Positions 47,196 to 55,700 of a stretch of 64,000 nucleotides of DNA are shown piece by piece. The DNA comes from Halomonas faecis (GTDB taxonomy: Bacteria; Pseudomonadota; Gammaproteobacteria; Pseudomonadales; Halomonadaceae). The stretch lies in NCBI RefSeq assembly GCF_010993975.1, contig NZ_JAACZO010000011.1:248001-312000 (forward strand), given 5' to 3'. How positions within the stretch are numbered: the stretch's first letter is position 1; the number at the start of each line of letters is the position of its first letter. The translations under genes were made by a program, and so were the position numbers. The notes under the pieces are model-generated. The model saw only the letters and a list, made by a program, of their open reading frames with translations, did no database searches and was not told the origin of the DNA.

Positions 47196-47674
47196 GTCTC
47201 GGCTCCGCCTTGCGACGACTGACCGGCTTCTTCGGCCCTCTCGCGCACCACTCGCAGCCAGGAGGAGCTGCCCTGCAGACGATGGTCCACCGGCTCCTGA
47301 ACCACCTGGATGCGGTCGCCGTAGCGCATGCGACGACTGCCCTCCCAAGCGTCGAGCCAAACGCAGCGCATCCCGGGCACGACCTCGCAGCCGCCGTCCT
47401 GACGAACCCCGCCGCAGGGGCCATTGCGCAGGTTCTTGGGGCAGTTCATCGGGCATGACATCCCCGTCGACGAGAGCACGCACTGGCCGCACATCCGGCA
47501 ATCGAACAACACGCTCTTGACGCCCTTCTCCACGGCCGCGACCGGGGCTTCCGCCCTGTCATAACCGATGCGACGCCAGACCGGATGCAGCTTGACCAAC
47601 AGCGGCTCGAAGGCCTGGTAGAGTCGCTCGAAACCCCGTGCGTGGCGTACCACCCAACGTCTCACCGCATACAT
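47192..47674 (-). CDS. MetV-like cysteine-rich methylenetetrahydrofolate reductase C-terminal domain protein
   Basis: A 160-residue protein translated just before metF with a four-base overlap. The middle carries the cysteine cluster [20 protein letters not shown] followed by [11 protein letters not shown], the hallmark of the MTHFR C-terminal family represented by MetV in acetogens, where it builds a complex with MetF. An ideal AAGGAGG ribosome site precedes the ATG at 47674. A perfect 7-bp hairpin (47687-47706) stands immediately upstream of that site. In this organism the pair may produce or consume methylene-THF from glycine betaine or serine breakdown, which is inference. Confidence 0.85.
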   Translation of the reverse strand: MYAVRRWVVRHARGFERLYQAFEPLLVKLHPVWRRIGYDRAEAPVAAVEKGVKSVLFDCRMCGQCVLSSTGMSCPMNCPKNLRNGPCGGVRQDGGCEVVPGMRCVWLDAWEGSRRMRYGDRIQVVQEPVDHRLQGSSSWLRVVRERAEEAGQSSQGGAET

Positions 47675-48015
47675 CGCGCCTCCTTGCCGGACGCCATTCC
47701 GTCCGGTTCGGCCTGGATTTCGCCGGGCTGCGATTGCAGCGTAGTTGGCACCCTTCACCGCCACATGAACGCCAGCGACGCCGACATATCGCAAAGCGCC
47801 ATCCCCCGATTCGATGGAAGCCGCGCCGCCGTCACGTCGCGCCAGCGACGCCGTACGTCGTCCGCGGACATGTACGACCTCCGTGGGGAATTACCTTGTC
47901 CGATAGTCGGCGCATCCACGTTCCGCTATCACGAGCGGTGCATTTCCACCCCGAGCAGCGCGTCTTCCCCCATGGCCGCCCGACCGTTGCTCTTCGCCCA
48001 GTCAAGGAGCCGTGC
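47675..48015. other. Divergent intergenic region metV / folD (341 bp)
   Basis: No credible gene. It contains the hairpin at 47687-47706, a perfect 6-bp stem CGTCGC/GCGACG with a 4-base loop (47835-47850), a dyad around GTCCGCGGAC (47860-47869) flanked by CGTAC and GTACG, and a 14-bp direct repeat CGCCAGCGACGCCG at 47770-47783 and 47840-47853. AAGGAG lies before the folD ATG. I could not match the region to a known riboswitch class. Confidence 0.6.
47687..47706. promoter_or_regulatory. Perfect inverted repeat upstream of metV
   Basis: CCGGACG (47687-47693) and CGTCCGG (47700-47706) around a 6-base spacer, 12 bp before the metV ATG and touching its ribosome site. Could be an operator or a leader hairpin controlling translation. 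Confidence 0.45.
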
Positions 48016-48906
48016 ATGTCAAAGCTGATCGATGGAGAGAAATTGGCCGCGCCCCTATGCAACGCGATCGCGGAACGGCTCGCGCCGCTGCGTCAGCGTC
48101 AGGGCATCACTCCCGGACTGGCGGTGGTTCTGGTCGGCGGCGATTCGGCCAGCGAATGCTACGTACGCAAGAAGCAAGTCCGGGCCGAAGCCATCGGCAT
48201 GAACTCCTTCGTTCACCGCCTGGCCGACAGCGTGAACAACCGAGCGCTGCTGACGCTGATCGAACAGCTCAACCACGACCCGCAGGTTCACGGCATCCTG
48301 ATTCAGCTTCCCCTGCCCCCGCAAATCGATACCGCGCGGGTGATCCAGGCCATCCATCCCGACAAGGACGTCGATGGCTTTCATCCGCTCAATGCGGGAC
48401 TCATGGCCACCCACGGCAACGCCCTGATCCCCTGCACCCCCTTGGGCTGCCTGATGCTGCTCGAGCATCATCATGGCGATTTGAGCGGTCAACGGGCAGT
48501 GGTACTGGGCCGCTCCAATATCGTCGGCAAACCCATGGCTCACCTACTGCTGAGGCAGCACTGCACCGTCACCATTGCCCATTCACGCACGCAGGACCTG
48601 GCAGCCCTGTGCCGCCAGGCCGACATTCTGGTTGCCGCCGTGGGGCGGCCTCGCCTGGTTACCGGCGGCTGGATCAAGCCCGGCGCCACGGTGATCGATG
48701 TGGGAATCAACCGGGTCGAAAGCGACGAGCGCACGCGCCTGGTCGGCGACGTGGACTTCGCCACGGCCAGCGAAGTGGCCGGCGCCATCACGCCAGTGCC
48801 CGGCGGCGTCGGTCCGATGACCATTGCCTGCCTGATGCTCAACACCCTGCGTGCCACCTGCCGTCAGCACGGCATACCGTTACCCGACGACATCGCAACC
48901 AGTTAA
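48016..48906 (+). CDS. folD: Bifunctional methylene-THF dehydrogenase/cyclohydrolase FolD
   Basis: Interconverts 5,10-methylene-THF and 10-formyl-THF, 296 residues. Conserved blocks: ECYVRKKQ with the catalytic Lys, [20 protein letters not shown], the NADP-binding [13 protein letters not shown] and [18 protein letters not shown] lies upstream of the ATG. The neighbouring divergent metV-metF genes act on the same substrate, so the region looks like a one-carbon module. A second folD copy elsewhere in the genome is possible but cannot be seen here. Confidence 0.95.
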   Translation: MSKLIDGEKLAAPLCNAIAERLAPLRQRQGITPGLAVVLVGGDSASECYVRKKQVRAEAIGMNSFVHRLADSVNNRALLTLIEQLNHDPQVHGILIQLPLPPQIDTARVIQAIHPDKDVDGFHPLNAGLMATHGNALIPCTPLGCLMLLEHHHGDLSGQRAVVLGRSNIVGKPMAHLLLRQHCTVTIAHSRTQDLAALCRQADILVAAVGRPRLVTGGWIKPGATVIDVGINRVESDERTRLVGDVDFATASEVAGAITPVPGGVGPMTIACLMLNTLRATCRQHGIPLPDDIATS

Positions 48907-48910
48907 AGTC

Positions 48911-48933
48911 AATCGTTATCATTGATATTTATC
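48911..48933 (+). promoter_or_regulatory. Fur-box-like site upstream of the IutA-like receptor
   Basis: AT-rich stretch AATCGTTATCATTGATATTTATC. On the other strand it reads as three GATAAT-like hexamers (GATAAA, ATCAAT, GATAAC). It lies 61 bp before the receptor start and just after folD, suitable for iron-dependent repression. Match to the 19-bp consensus is partial. Confidence 0.5.
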
Positions 48934-48993
48934 GTGTAAGCGATATCCTACGCGGCAGGTCCACACAAGCCGCTTAGGAAACCGCAGACGATC

Positions 48994-51111
48994 ATGAAAC
49001 GAACGACATCCTCCGCCTTGGTATTGCTGGCCAGTGCAGTCAGCTTGAGCAGTCATGCCGATGAGGCCGAAGACACCATGGTCGTGGTCGGCTCACGCAC
49101 TCCAACCCAGATCGACCAGGTTCCCAGTGCCGCCCAGGTAGTCGAGGGCGAGCAATTGAGGGAGCAAACCAGCACCGGTGCCGACCTAAAGTCTGCCCTG
49201 GGCAAACTGGTTCCCGGCCTCGACTTCGGTCCACAGGGTCGTACCAATGCCGGACAAAACATGCGTGGCCGCAACGTCCAGGTTCTCATCGATGGTGTCT
49301 CGATGAACAACTCGCGCAGTCTGTCGCGGCAATTCGATTCCATCGACCCTTTCAACATCGAACGCGTCGAGGTGCTTTCCGGGGCCAGCAGCCTCTATGG
49401 CGGTGGCGCCACTGGCGGCATCATCAACATCATTACCAAAACGGGAGAGGCAGGCGGCCCGAACTGGGAGAGTGCGGCTGGAGTAACGACCGGTTTCAAT
49501 AATAGCAACGACTTCGACCATCGAATCGCCCAGTCCGCCAGCGGGGGCAATGAGTTCGTCACAGGGCGCATTGGTGTAGCCTATGAAGATAACGGCCGAC
49601 ACTACGATGCCAAGGGAAACGAAATTTTCCCAGACATTGCCCAATCCGACCTTCAGGGCAACCGCTCCATCGACATCCTGGGCAACTTGACATTCCGTCT
49701 CAGCGAAGCGCAGACGCTGGACCTGAAAGCCCAGCTTTATGAATCCGGTTACGAAGACGATAGAGGGGTCTACTTTCCAAACCTCGACTCGAGTGCTCCC
49801 AACCTGGAAGATGCAGAAATCCGAAAAGGGTTCTCGGCCGACCGTGAGCCGTTAACCGATCGAAGCATGCTGAACGTGAACTATCATCATGCGAACGTCT
49901 TCGGCCAGGATCTCTACCTCCAAGCCTATCATCGCGAAGAGGAGTCGAGTTTTCACCCATTCCCATACCCTGACTCGGATGGAAGCTATTACTTCACCAC
50001 ATCCAAACAAAACACGACCCTCAGCGGACTCAAGATGCTGATATCATCGGAGCTCTCGAGTAGCACCAGCCTGGATTATGGCGTGGACATCGATCGCGAG
50101 GAATTCGATGCCACCCAGATGTATTTTGACGACAACGTCACGGATGCGACTGGCGGCCTCGTGCACGAAGAGAGTCGTGTCGAACCACGCTACCCAGGCT
50201 TCCAGATCGATGGCTTGTCGGCATTCGTTCAGAGTGAATGGCAGCCCACCGACAACTGGACCTTGGGGGCCGGCATCCGCCGCCAGCACATGGATGTCAA
50301 GATCGATGATTTCCAGCCGAGTGGCCAGCCGCTTGCCGAGGGCGGAAAGAGCGATTACGACGTATCTCTCTACAACGCCAGTGCGCTTTATGATTTCGAG
50401 AATGGTCACCAGGCCTGGACCAGCTACAGCGAAGGATTCGATCTTCCCGATCCCTCCAAATACTATGGACGCCCTGGACAGAGCGTCAGCGACAACCCAC
50501 TCGACGGTATAAAGACCCGGCAGATGGAGATGGGGTGGCGCTATCAGGGGAACCAGTGGCAGACCCAGGCTGCCGCCTATTACTCATGGTCCAACTCAAC
50601 CATCGAGTTGGACAATAACCTCAATACCGTCCAACGCGATGACAAGCGCCGCGATTACGGTCTCGAGGCCTCCGCCACACGGTTCCTGGGAGATCACTGG
50701 CAATTTGGCGGTACACTTCACGCTTTGAGGTCGGAGCAGAAAATCGACGGCGAGTGGGAGAAACGCGGCATCACCGTATCGCCCTACCCTTCGCAGCACA
50801 CCGCCACGCTTCACGCGCAGTGGTCGGACATGACCCGTTCGCTGCGCCTGCAGGCCAACCGCTCCTGGGACTACGAGGACTATCAAGGTGACGAAATCGA
50901 GGGCAATACAACCCTGGATCTCATCGGCAGCCAGCGTACCGACTTCGGCAAGATCAGCCTGGGCGTCGAGAACCTGACCGATGAACAGTATTCGACGCCC
51001 TGGGGACAGCGGGCCGCTGGCTTTTACTCCCCCTACTACGGCCCCGAGTACCTCTATGACTACCAAGGACGCGGGCGCACTTACACGCTGAGCTGGTCGC
51101 TGGAATATTGA
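48994..51111 (+). CDS. TonB-dependent siderophore receptor, IutA-like
   Basis: Outer-membrane ferric-siderophore receptor, 705 residues. Signal peptide about 1-22 (cleaved after SHA), TonB box in EDTMVVVGS, plug domain about 30-150, then a 22-strand barrel ending in LSWSLEY. The plug phrases LKSALGKLVPGLDFG, NMRGRNVQVLIDGVSMNNSR and ASSLYGGGATGGIINIITK resemble the aerobactin receptor IutA, so a hydroxamate-citrate siderophore is the best guess. A Fur-like site precedes it and a strong terminator hairpin (51133-51160) follows. No siderophore biosynthesis gene lies nearby. Confidence 0.92.
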   Translation: MKRTTSSALVLLASAVSLSSHADEAEDTMVVVGSRTPTQIDQVPSAAQVVEGEQLREQTSTGADLKSALGKLVPGLDFGPQGRTNAGQNMRGRNVQVLIDGVSMNNSRSLSRQFDSIDPFNIERVEVLSGASSLYGGGATGGIINIITKTGEAGGPNWESAAGVTTGFNNSNDFDHRIAQSASGGNEFVTGRIGVAYEDNGRHYDAKGNEIFPDIAQSDLQGNRSIDILGNLTFRLSEAQTLDLKAQLYESGYEDDRGVYFPNLDSSAPNLEDAEIRKGFSADREPLTDRSMLNVNYHHANVFGQDLYLQAYHREEESSFHPFPYPDSDGSYYFTTSKQNTTLSGLKMLISSELSSSTSLDYGVDIDREEFDATQMYFDDNVTDATGGLVHEESRVEPRYPGFQIDGLSAFVQSEWQPTDNWTLGAGIRRQHMDVKIDDFQPSGQPLAEGGKSDYDVSLYNASALYDFENGHQAWTSYSEGFDLPDPSKYYGRPGQSVSDNPLDGIKTRQMEMGWRYQGNQWQTQAAAYYSWSNSTIELDNNLNTVQRDDKRRDYGLEASATRFLGDHWQFGGTLHALRSEQKIDGEWEKRGITVSPYPSQHTATLHAQWSDMTRSLRLQANRSWDYEDYQGDEIEGNTTLDLIGSQRTDFGKISLGVENLTDEQYSTPWGQRAAGFYSPYYGPEYLYDYQGRGRTYTLSWSLEY

Positions 51112-51132
51112 AGCAGTCACCCACCGATGCTC

Positions 51133-51166
51133 GCATGGCCGCCTGCAAAGGCGGCCATGCTGGTTT
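51133..51166 (+). terminator. Rho-independent terminator after the IutA-like receptor
   Basis: GCATGGCCGCCT (51133-51144) pairs perfectly with AGGCGGCCATGC (51149-51160), loop GCAA, followed by TGGTTTT. It separates the receptor from the AraC regulator gene. Confidence 0.8.
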
Positions 51167-51223
51167 TCCCAACCTCACGGCGGAGCAACTCCTCCCATCA
51201 GGAGGCCATAAAAGGAGTACGTC

Positions 51224-52171
51224 ATGACTGCCATCCGTTCTCCCCGCCCATTCACCGCCGACGACCTCTGCCAGTTCGGTCGGCGTTTCGGCATCCGCTA
51301 CCGGTTTCCGAACGCCGCCGTTACCCGAAGCATGCAGCCGGAAGCCGTCGTCGCCGGCGACGTCACGGAGTTCGAACTGCGACCGGACATGCGGCTGACG
51401 GATTCCTGCCTCGAGGTGCTGCATCGCTACGAATCGGATTCCTTGCGCCCCTCGCCGCTATTCCTGGTCATGGTGCTGGAAGGACAGGTCGGCGTACGCC
51501 TTGGCGACCGGCATGCCCTACTCAACCCGGGTTCGGCGATGACGGCACGGCTGGGCGAACATACGCGGCTGCACGCCATCCAGGCACCGGGGCAACGGCT
51601 GAGAACGCTCAACCTGTCGCTGGGCCCGGTGGCGCTGAGCTCGCTGGCCAAGGAATTCCCTGCTCTGGCTTCGCTGCTGGGTGGTGAAACGCCGCTGATG
51701 CATACCTGGCAACTGCCATCCCATTTGCTCACCGCAGCCCAGTCGAACCTGGAGGTGGAACGCCAGGACCCTCGCCACTCGCTGCTGATCGAAGGCCTGA
51801 GCCTTCAGCTCCTGGCTCACGGCCTTCCCGCCGCCTCTCCGGCCGATCGGTCGCTGCGCCCTTGTGAGCGTCAGCGCCTCGAAACCGTGCGCGAAGTTCT
51901 CCACGATACCCCCGAGCACCCGCACTCCCTGGCCGAGCTTGCCAAGCTGGCCGCCATGAGCCCCAGCACACTGCGTGACAAATTCCGTCGCGCCTACGGC
52001 AGCTCCGTCTTCGGCTACCTGCAGGAGTGCCGCCTGTCCAAGGCGCGCAGTTACCTCGCCGAGGGCTATAGCGTCCAGCAAACGGCACATCTCTGCGGCT
52101 ACCGTCACGCCACCAACTTCGCGACGGCGTTTCGCCAGCGCTTCGGCCATCCACCGAGTTCCCGTCTCTGA
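51224..52171 (+). CDS. AraC-family transcriptional regulator, PchR-like
   Basis: A 315-residue AraC-type activator. The C-terminal double helix-turn-helix (about 215-315) has HSLAELAKLAAMSPSTLRDK and CRLSKARSYLAEGYSVQQTA, ending with the usual FAxAFRQRFGHPPSSRL form. The N-terminal half lacks an obvious cupin signature and resembles PchR-like regulators that sense a ferric siderophore. An AAAAGGAG site precedes the ATG. Its place between two receptor genes suggests it activates one or both in response to their siderophore; this is inference. Confidence 0.88.
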   Translation: MTAIRSPRPFTADDLCQFGRRFGIRYRFPNAAVTRSMQPEAVVAGDVTEFELRPDMRLTDSCLEVLHRYESDSLRPSPLFLVMVLEGQVGVRLGDRHALLNPGSAMTARLGEHTRLHAIQAPGQRLRTLNLSLGPVALSSLAKEFPALASLLGGETPLMHTWQLPSHLLTAAQSNLEVERQDPRHSLLIEGLSLQLLAHGLPAASPADRSLRPCERQRLETVREVLHDTPEHPHSLAELAKLAAMSPSTLRDKFRRAYGSSVFGYLQECRLSKARSYLAEGYSVQQTAHLCGYRHATNFATAFRQRFGHPPSSRL

Positions 52172-52283
52172 GCGGTATCGTCACTTCCCATAGCCATTTC
52201 GGCACTGCGCATACCCAACACGCCTCTCAAAAAGCAATAATTCCTATTACACATACCGCGCTAACCGAGGATGGGACTTCGCG

Positions 52284-54368
52284 ATGCTGACACCCAGACG
52301 ACTTCCGCTTGCCATCGCCCTGCTGGCCGCCAGTGCCACGACCCAGGCCCAACAGAACGATGCAGCCGAGCTGGCACCCTTGACCGTTACCGGCCAAGCC
52401 GCTACCAAGACCGAAACGCCGTTCAACGAGACGCCGCAGGCAATTTCGGTCGTCGAGAACGAGGAGTGGGAAGAGCGCGGTGCCGAGACGGTGCAGCGAG
52501 CCGCTGATTACACCACGGGTACCTTCACCAATCAGATCGGCGCTTCCAACCGTTACGATTACCTGGTCCTGAGAGGCTTTTCCGATGGTAGCGTGAGCAA
52601 TACCTTTCTAGACGGCCTCAAGGTCATGGGCGATGCGGGTTCCTACAGCTCCATGACGATCGATCCCTACTTCCTGGAACGCATCGAAGTCGTCAAGGGG
52701 CCAGCTTCGGTACTTTATGGCCGCGCCTCCCCCGGGGGGCTAGTAGGGTTGTCAAGCAAGCGCCCGGCATTTCAACGCGCCGGCGAAGTCCGCCTGGGCA
52801 TCGGCAACAACGCACAGCGCAGTGCAGCATTCGACCTCACGGGCCCGATCGATGACGAACGCCGCGTTGCTTTCCGGCTGACCGGGCTGGCGCGTGCCGC
52901 CGACACGCAGTTCGGGCCCGTGGAAGAGAAGCGTTATGCCTTGGCGCCACAAGTGAGCTGGGATATCAGCGACGCTACCAGTCTCACCTTGCACGCCTAC
53001 CTGCAGAAGGATCCCGAAGGGGGCTACCATGCCGGTCTTCCCTATGAAGGCAGCGTCGTGGATCGCAATGGCCGACGCATCGACAATACCTTCTTCGAGG
53101 GTGAAGACGACCACGATGACTTCGAGCGCACGCAACGCATGTTCGGATACGAATTCGAACACCGCTTCAACGACTCGCTGACGGCTCGACAGCGGTTACG
53201 CTACCTGAATTCAGATGTCGACCATCAGCAAGCCTATGCGACCGGCTGGGCGAGCGAAACCGAGCTGTCACGCGGCTACCTCACCGCGCAGGAAGATCTC
53301 GAGGCCTGGGTGGTCGACAACCAACTCCAAGCCGATGTGACCACCGGCAGCATCGATCACCGACTGCTGTTGGGCGCCGACTATCAGCAACGTACCACGC
53401 TGCGGAGTGAGTCTTTTGGTGGTCTGGCCCCCATCGACGCCTTCGACCCGGAATACGGTGCTGAACCGGTCGGTGTCACCCCTTTCTACGATGCGGAACG
53501 CGACCTGGAACAAACCGGCATCTATGTTCAGGATCAGATGCAAATCGGCAATTGGCATCTTGCCTTGGGAGGGCGCTACGACTGGGTGGACATCCACAAC
53601 GTGGACACCCTCCAGGGCACCGACGAGCGCCTCGACGATACCCAGTTCAGCGGCCGAGCCGGCATTCTTTACGCTTTCGACAATGGCATTTCGCCCTTCG
53701 TCAACTACACCACGTCGTTCTCACCCAACAGTGTGTCGGACGAGAACGGCAATATTCTGAAACCCACCGAGGGCGAACAAGTCGAAACGGGGCTCAAATA
53801 CCAGCCCATCGGCAGCGATAGCCACTACACCCTGGCATTGTTCGACATCACTCAGGAGAACATCGCAACACGAACCAATCCATCCGATCCGTTCCGCGCC
53901 GTTGGCGAGACCGAGTCACGGGGCATCGAACTGGAAGCCCACACCCATGTCACCGACAACCTGAGCCTCAAGGCCGGCTACTCCTACACGGACGCCACTT
54001 ACGAGAAGAGCGACGTTGCCGATGAAGAGGGCAACAACGTCGTCTGGGCACCAAAGCACATCGCTACGCTATGGGGCAACTACCGCTTTTCTCAGGGAGC
54101 GCTAAAGGGCTTCGATGCCGGGCTGGGCATCCGCCACCACGCCGATATTCAAGCCAACCGCAGCAACACCAAAAGCGTGCCGGACTACACGCTGGTGGAT
54201 GCAACGCTGGGCTACGATCTTGGCGGCTTGGGCCTGGAGGGCGTATCGGCACGCCTCAATGCCAGTAACCTGCTGGACAAAGACTATGTGGCTTCATGCC
54301 TGAGTGAAACCTACTGCTACTTCGGCGCCGAGCGCAGCGTCCAGGCCAGCGTCAGCTACGACTTCTAG
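52284..54368 (+). CDS. TonB-dependent siderophore receptor, FhuA-like
   Basis: Outer-membrane receptor, 694 residues. Signal peptide about 1-23, TonB box in LAPLTVTGQ, plug domain with ETPQAISVV, YLVLRGFSDGS, IERIEVVKGPASVLYGRASPGG-type sequence split over about residues 125-152, and a C-terminal barrel ending VSYDF. No N-terminal STN signalling domain exists, so it is a plain transducer, of the FhuA/FoxA hydroxamate subgroup. The upstream 112 bp contain an AT-rich patch (about 52226-52258) but no clear Fur consensus. A perfect 11-bp hairpin follows the stop. Confidence 0.92.
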   Translation: MLTPRRLPLAIALLAASATTQAQQNDAAELAPLTVTGQAATKTETPFNETPQAISVVENEEWEERGAETVQRAADYTTGTFTNQIGASNRYDYLVLRGFSDGSVSNTFLDGLKVMGDAGSYSSMTIDPYFLERIEVVKGPASVLYGRASPGGLVGLSSKRPAFQRAGEVRLGIGNNAQRSAAFDLTGPIDDERRVAFRLTGLARAADTQFGPVEEKRYALAPQVSWDISDATSLTLHAYLQKDPEGGYHAGLPYEGSVVDRNGRRIDNTFFEGEDDHDDFERTQRMFGYEFEHRFNDSLTARQRLRYLNSDVDHQQAYATGWASETELSRGYLTAQEDLEAWVVDNQLQADVTTGSIDHRLLLGADYQQRTTLRSESFGGLAPIDAFDPEYGAEPVGVTPFYDAERDLEQTGIYVQDQMQIGNWHLALGGRYDWVDIHNVDTLQGTDERLDDTQFSGRAGILYAFDNGISPFVNYTTSFSPNSVSDENGNILKPTEGEQVETGLKYQPIGSDSHYTLALFDITQENIATRTNPSDPFRAVGETESRGIELEAHTHVTDNLSLKAGYSYTDATYEKSDVADEEGNNVVWAPKHIATLWGNYRFSQGALKGFDAGLGIRHHADIQANRSNTKSVPDYTLVDATLGYDLGGLGLEGVSARLNASNLLDKDYVASCLSETYCYFGAERSVQASVSYDF

Positions 54369-54390
54369 GCCACCGGCCCTAGCCCTTCAC

Positions 54391-54429
54391 GCACCACGAC
54401 GCTCGGCATGCCCAGGGGCGTCGTGGTGC
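54391..54429 (+). terminator. Hairpin after the FhuA-like receptor
   Basis: GCACCACGACG (54391-54401) and CGTCGTGGTGC (54419-54429) are perfect complements around a 17-base loop. No T-run follows, so termination would be partial or Rho-assisted; 22 bp after the receptor stop. Confidence 0.5.
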
Positions 54430-54463
54430 CCCGAAAGGAAAGCGCCACATGGCGGTTTGGCCA

Positions 54464-54498
54464 TTGATTCGATAAACAATATGGATTATCATTAACAT
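54464..54498 (+). promoter_or_regulatory. Sigma-70 promoter overlapped by a Fur-like site
   Basis: TTGATT (54464-54469), a 17-base spacer and TATCAT (54487-54492) make a good promoter. The -10 lies in GGATTATCATTAACAT, which resembles part of a Fur box. It faces the candidate small RNA, whose transcript would start near 54499. Confidence 0.55.
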
Positions 54499-54589
54499 CC
54501 ATGACTCAAGCACAGGCGGTACCTCCTTGAGCGTGATGGCTAGCTAACGGCTTACTGTTTCAGCGGCACCCCATGGATGCCGCTTTTTT
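54499..54589 (+). ncRNA. Candidate iron-regulated small RNA (about 90 nt)
   Basis: The segment is framed by a promoter with a Fur-like -10 region and an intrinsic terminator (54562-54589), with no ribosome site or gene between. Predicted fold: a 6-bp stem CTCAAG (54505-54510)/CTTGAG (54526-54531) with a 15-base loop, a short single-stranded part, and the terminator stem AGCGGCA/TGCCGCT followed by six T. The first stem carries ACCTCCTT (54521-54528), identical to the anti-Shine-Dalgarno core of 16S rRNA, a way to pair with ribosome sites. Size and design recall RyhB/PrrF-type Fur-repressed RNAs, but the sequence is not similar to those I know. Alternatively it is an attenuator for the downstream binding-protein gene. 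Confidence 0.5.
54562..54589 (+). terminator. Rho-independent terminator of the candidate small RNA
   Basis: Perfect 7-bp stem AGCGGCA (54562-54568)/TGCCGCT (54578-54584), 9-base loop, followed by a run of six T (54584-54589). It lies 200 bp upstream of the next gene start, so it does not end the next transcript. Confidence 0.8.
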
Positions 54590-54665
54590 CATGCTACGAC
54601 ACGAATCGCATGGATAGAGCGCCGCCCCGCCCAGCACCGCATGGACAGCAACGCCAATGCAGTGC

Positions 54666-54690
54666 AATAATGCAAAACGACATTATTATC
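54666..54690 (+). promoter_or_regulatory. AT-rich inverted repeat, Fur-like, upstream of the FhuD-like gene
   Basis: AATAATG (54666-54672) and CATTATT (54681-54687) are a perfect inverted repeat separated by 8 bases, followed by ATC. The composition is Fur-box-like, the spacing is not the usual one base. It lies about 100 bp before the gene start. Confidence 0.45.
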
Positions 54691-54788
54691 AACGGTTTTT
54701 CTTGGCCGCACTCATCGAGCCACCCCCTAGAGTGCCCTCAAACGCCCAGACACTGGGCCTTTCACCGTCTATGGCCTCGCCCGAGAAC

Positions 54789-55700
54789 ATGCCAGCCATC
54801 CATCACCGCTTGTCGCCTTTCATCCGCCTACCACTGGCGCTGCTGACGCTAACGTTCTGTTTATCCGCCAAGGCGACTGCGGCAAACGATATCGCCAGCA
54901 TCGACTGGACCTTGGCCGAAACCCTCGTCGCACTCGACCAGCCGCCGACCGCCGTTGCCCAGGTGAGCGACTATCACGACTGGGTCGGTGAACCGCGCCT
55001 CCCCGATGACGTGACCGACCTGGGGCTGCGTTCCCAGCCCAACATGGAGCGTCTCGCCAAGCTGTCGCCACAGCGCGTTCTGATTTCACCGATGTTCAGC
55101 CATCTGGCCCCGAGACTGGAGCAGATCGCGCCGGTGGAAACCTTCTCTCTCTACCGCCCTGGCCAGGATACCTGGACGGAAATGCTCGACCTGACTCGTG
55201 CTCTGGGCGAGCTGGTGGAGCGTCCGGACGCTGCCGAGGCTCTGATCGCTTCCACCGAATCGCGCCTGGAAACGCTGAGCGAGCGGTTGCCGGATGACTC
55301 TCAACCGCTACTGATCGTCCAATTCATGGATGCACGCCACGTGCGGGTATTCGGCGAGAATGGGCTGTTCCAGGCCGTGATGGACCGATTGGGGCTGGAA
55401 AATGCCTGGCAGGAAGAAACCAATGCCTGGGGATTCAGTCTCGTCGGCCTCGAGCGGCTGGTCGAACTCGACGCGCAACTCGTGGTGGTGGAGCCCTACC
55501 CCACCGGCGTCGAGGAAAAACTCCGCCACAGCGCCTTGTGGCAGCATCAAACCAGCATGCGAGACGACGCCTTGATCACCATTCCACCCACGTGGAGCTT
55601 CGGTGCCCTACCCTCGGCACGACGCTTTGCCGAACTCATCGTTCCTGCACTGGTACGCTCCGAGCAGAGTCGCCACACCCGCCATCACACGGACTCCTGA
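54789..55700 (+). CDS. Iron-siderophore ABC transporter binding protein, FhuD-like (first copy)
   Basis: Periplasmic carrier for ferric siderophore, 303 residues from the ATG at 54789 (an in-frame ATG at 54771 is possible). The signal peptide (about 1-32) ends in KATAA. The mature protein begins [20 protein letters not shown], typical of FhuD, and continues with [20 protein letters not shown]. It has a paralogue at 60311-61294 with the same mature start (DWTxAETLxAL) and the block LFQAVxDxLxLxNAWQExTN. The last 16 bases overlap the convergent ABC transporter gene (55685-55700). No lipobox is evident. Confidence 0.9.
   Translation: MPAIHHRLSPFIRLPLALLTLTFCLSAKATAANDIASIDWTLAETLVALDQPPTAVAQVSDYHDWVGEPRLPDDVTDLGLRSQPNMERLAKLSPQRVLISPMFSHLAPRLEQIAPVETFSLYRPGQDTWTEMLDLTRALGELVERPDAAEALIASTESRLETLSERLPDDSQPLLIVQFMDARHVRVFGENGLFQAVMDRLGLENAWQEETNAWGFSLVGLERLVELDAQLVVVEPYPTGVEEKLRHSALWQHQTSMRDDALITIPPTWSFGALPSARRFAELIVPALVRSEQSRHTRHHTDS

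Noticed and set aside
47675..48015. Riboswitch (THF, ZTP, SAH or glycine class) upstream of folD or metV
   Set aside because: Stems are present but none of the conserved core sequences of these classes could be matched by eye; a covariance-model search would decide.
54501..54530. Nine-codon leader peptide inside the candidate small RNA
   Set aside because: The ATG has no ribosome site and starts only a few bases from the predicted transcript start; the codons show no amino-acid theme suggesting attenuation.
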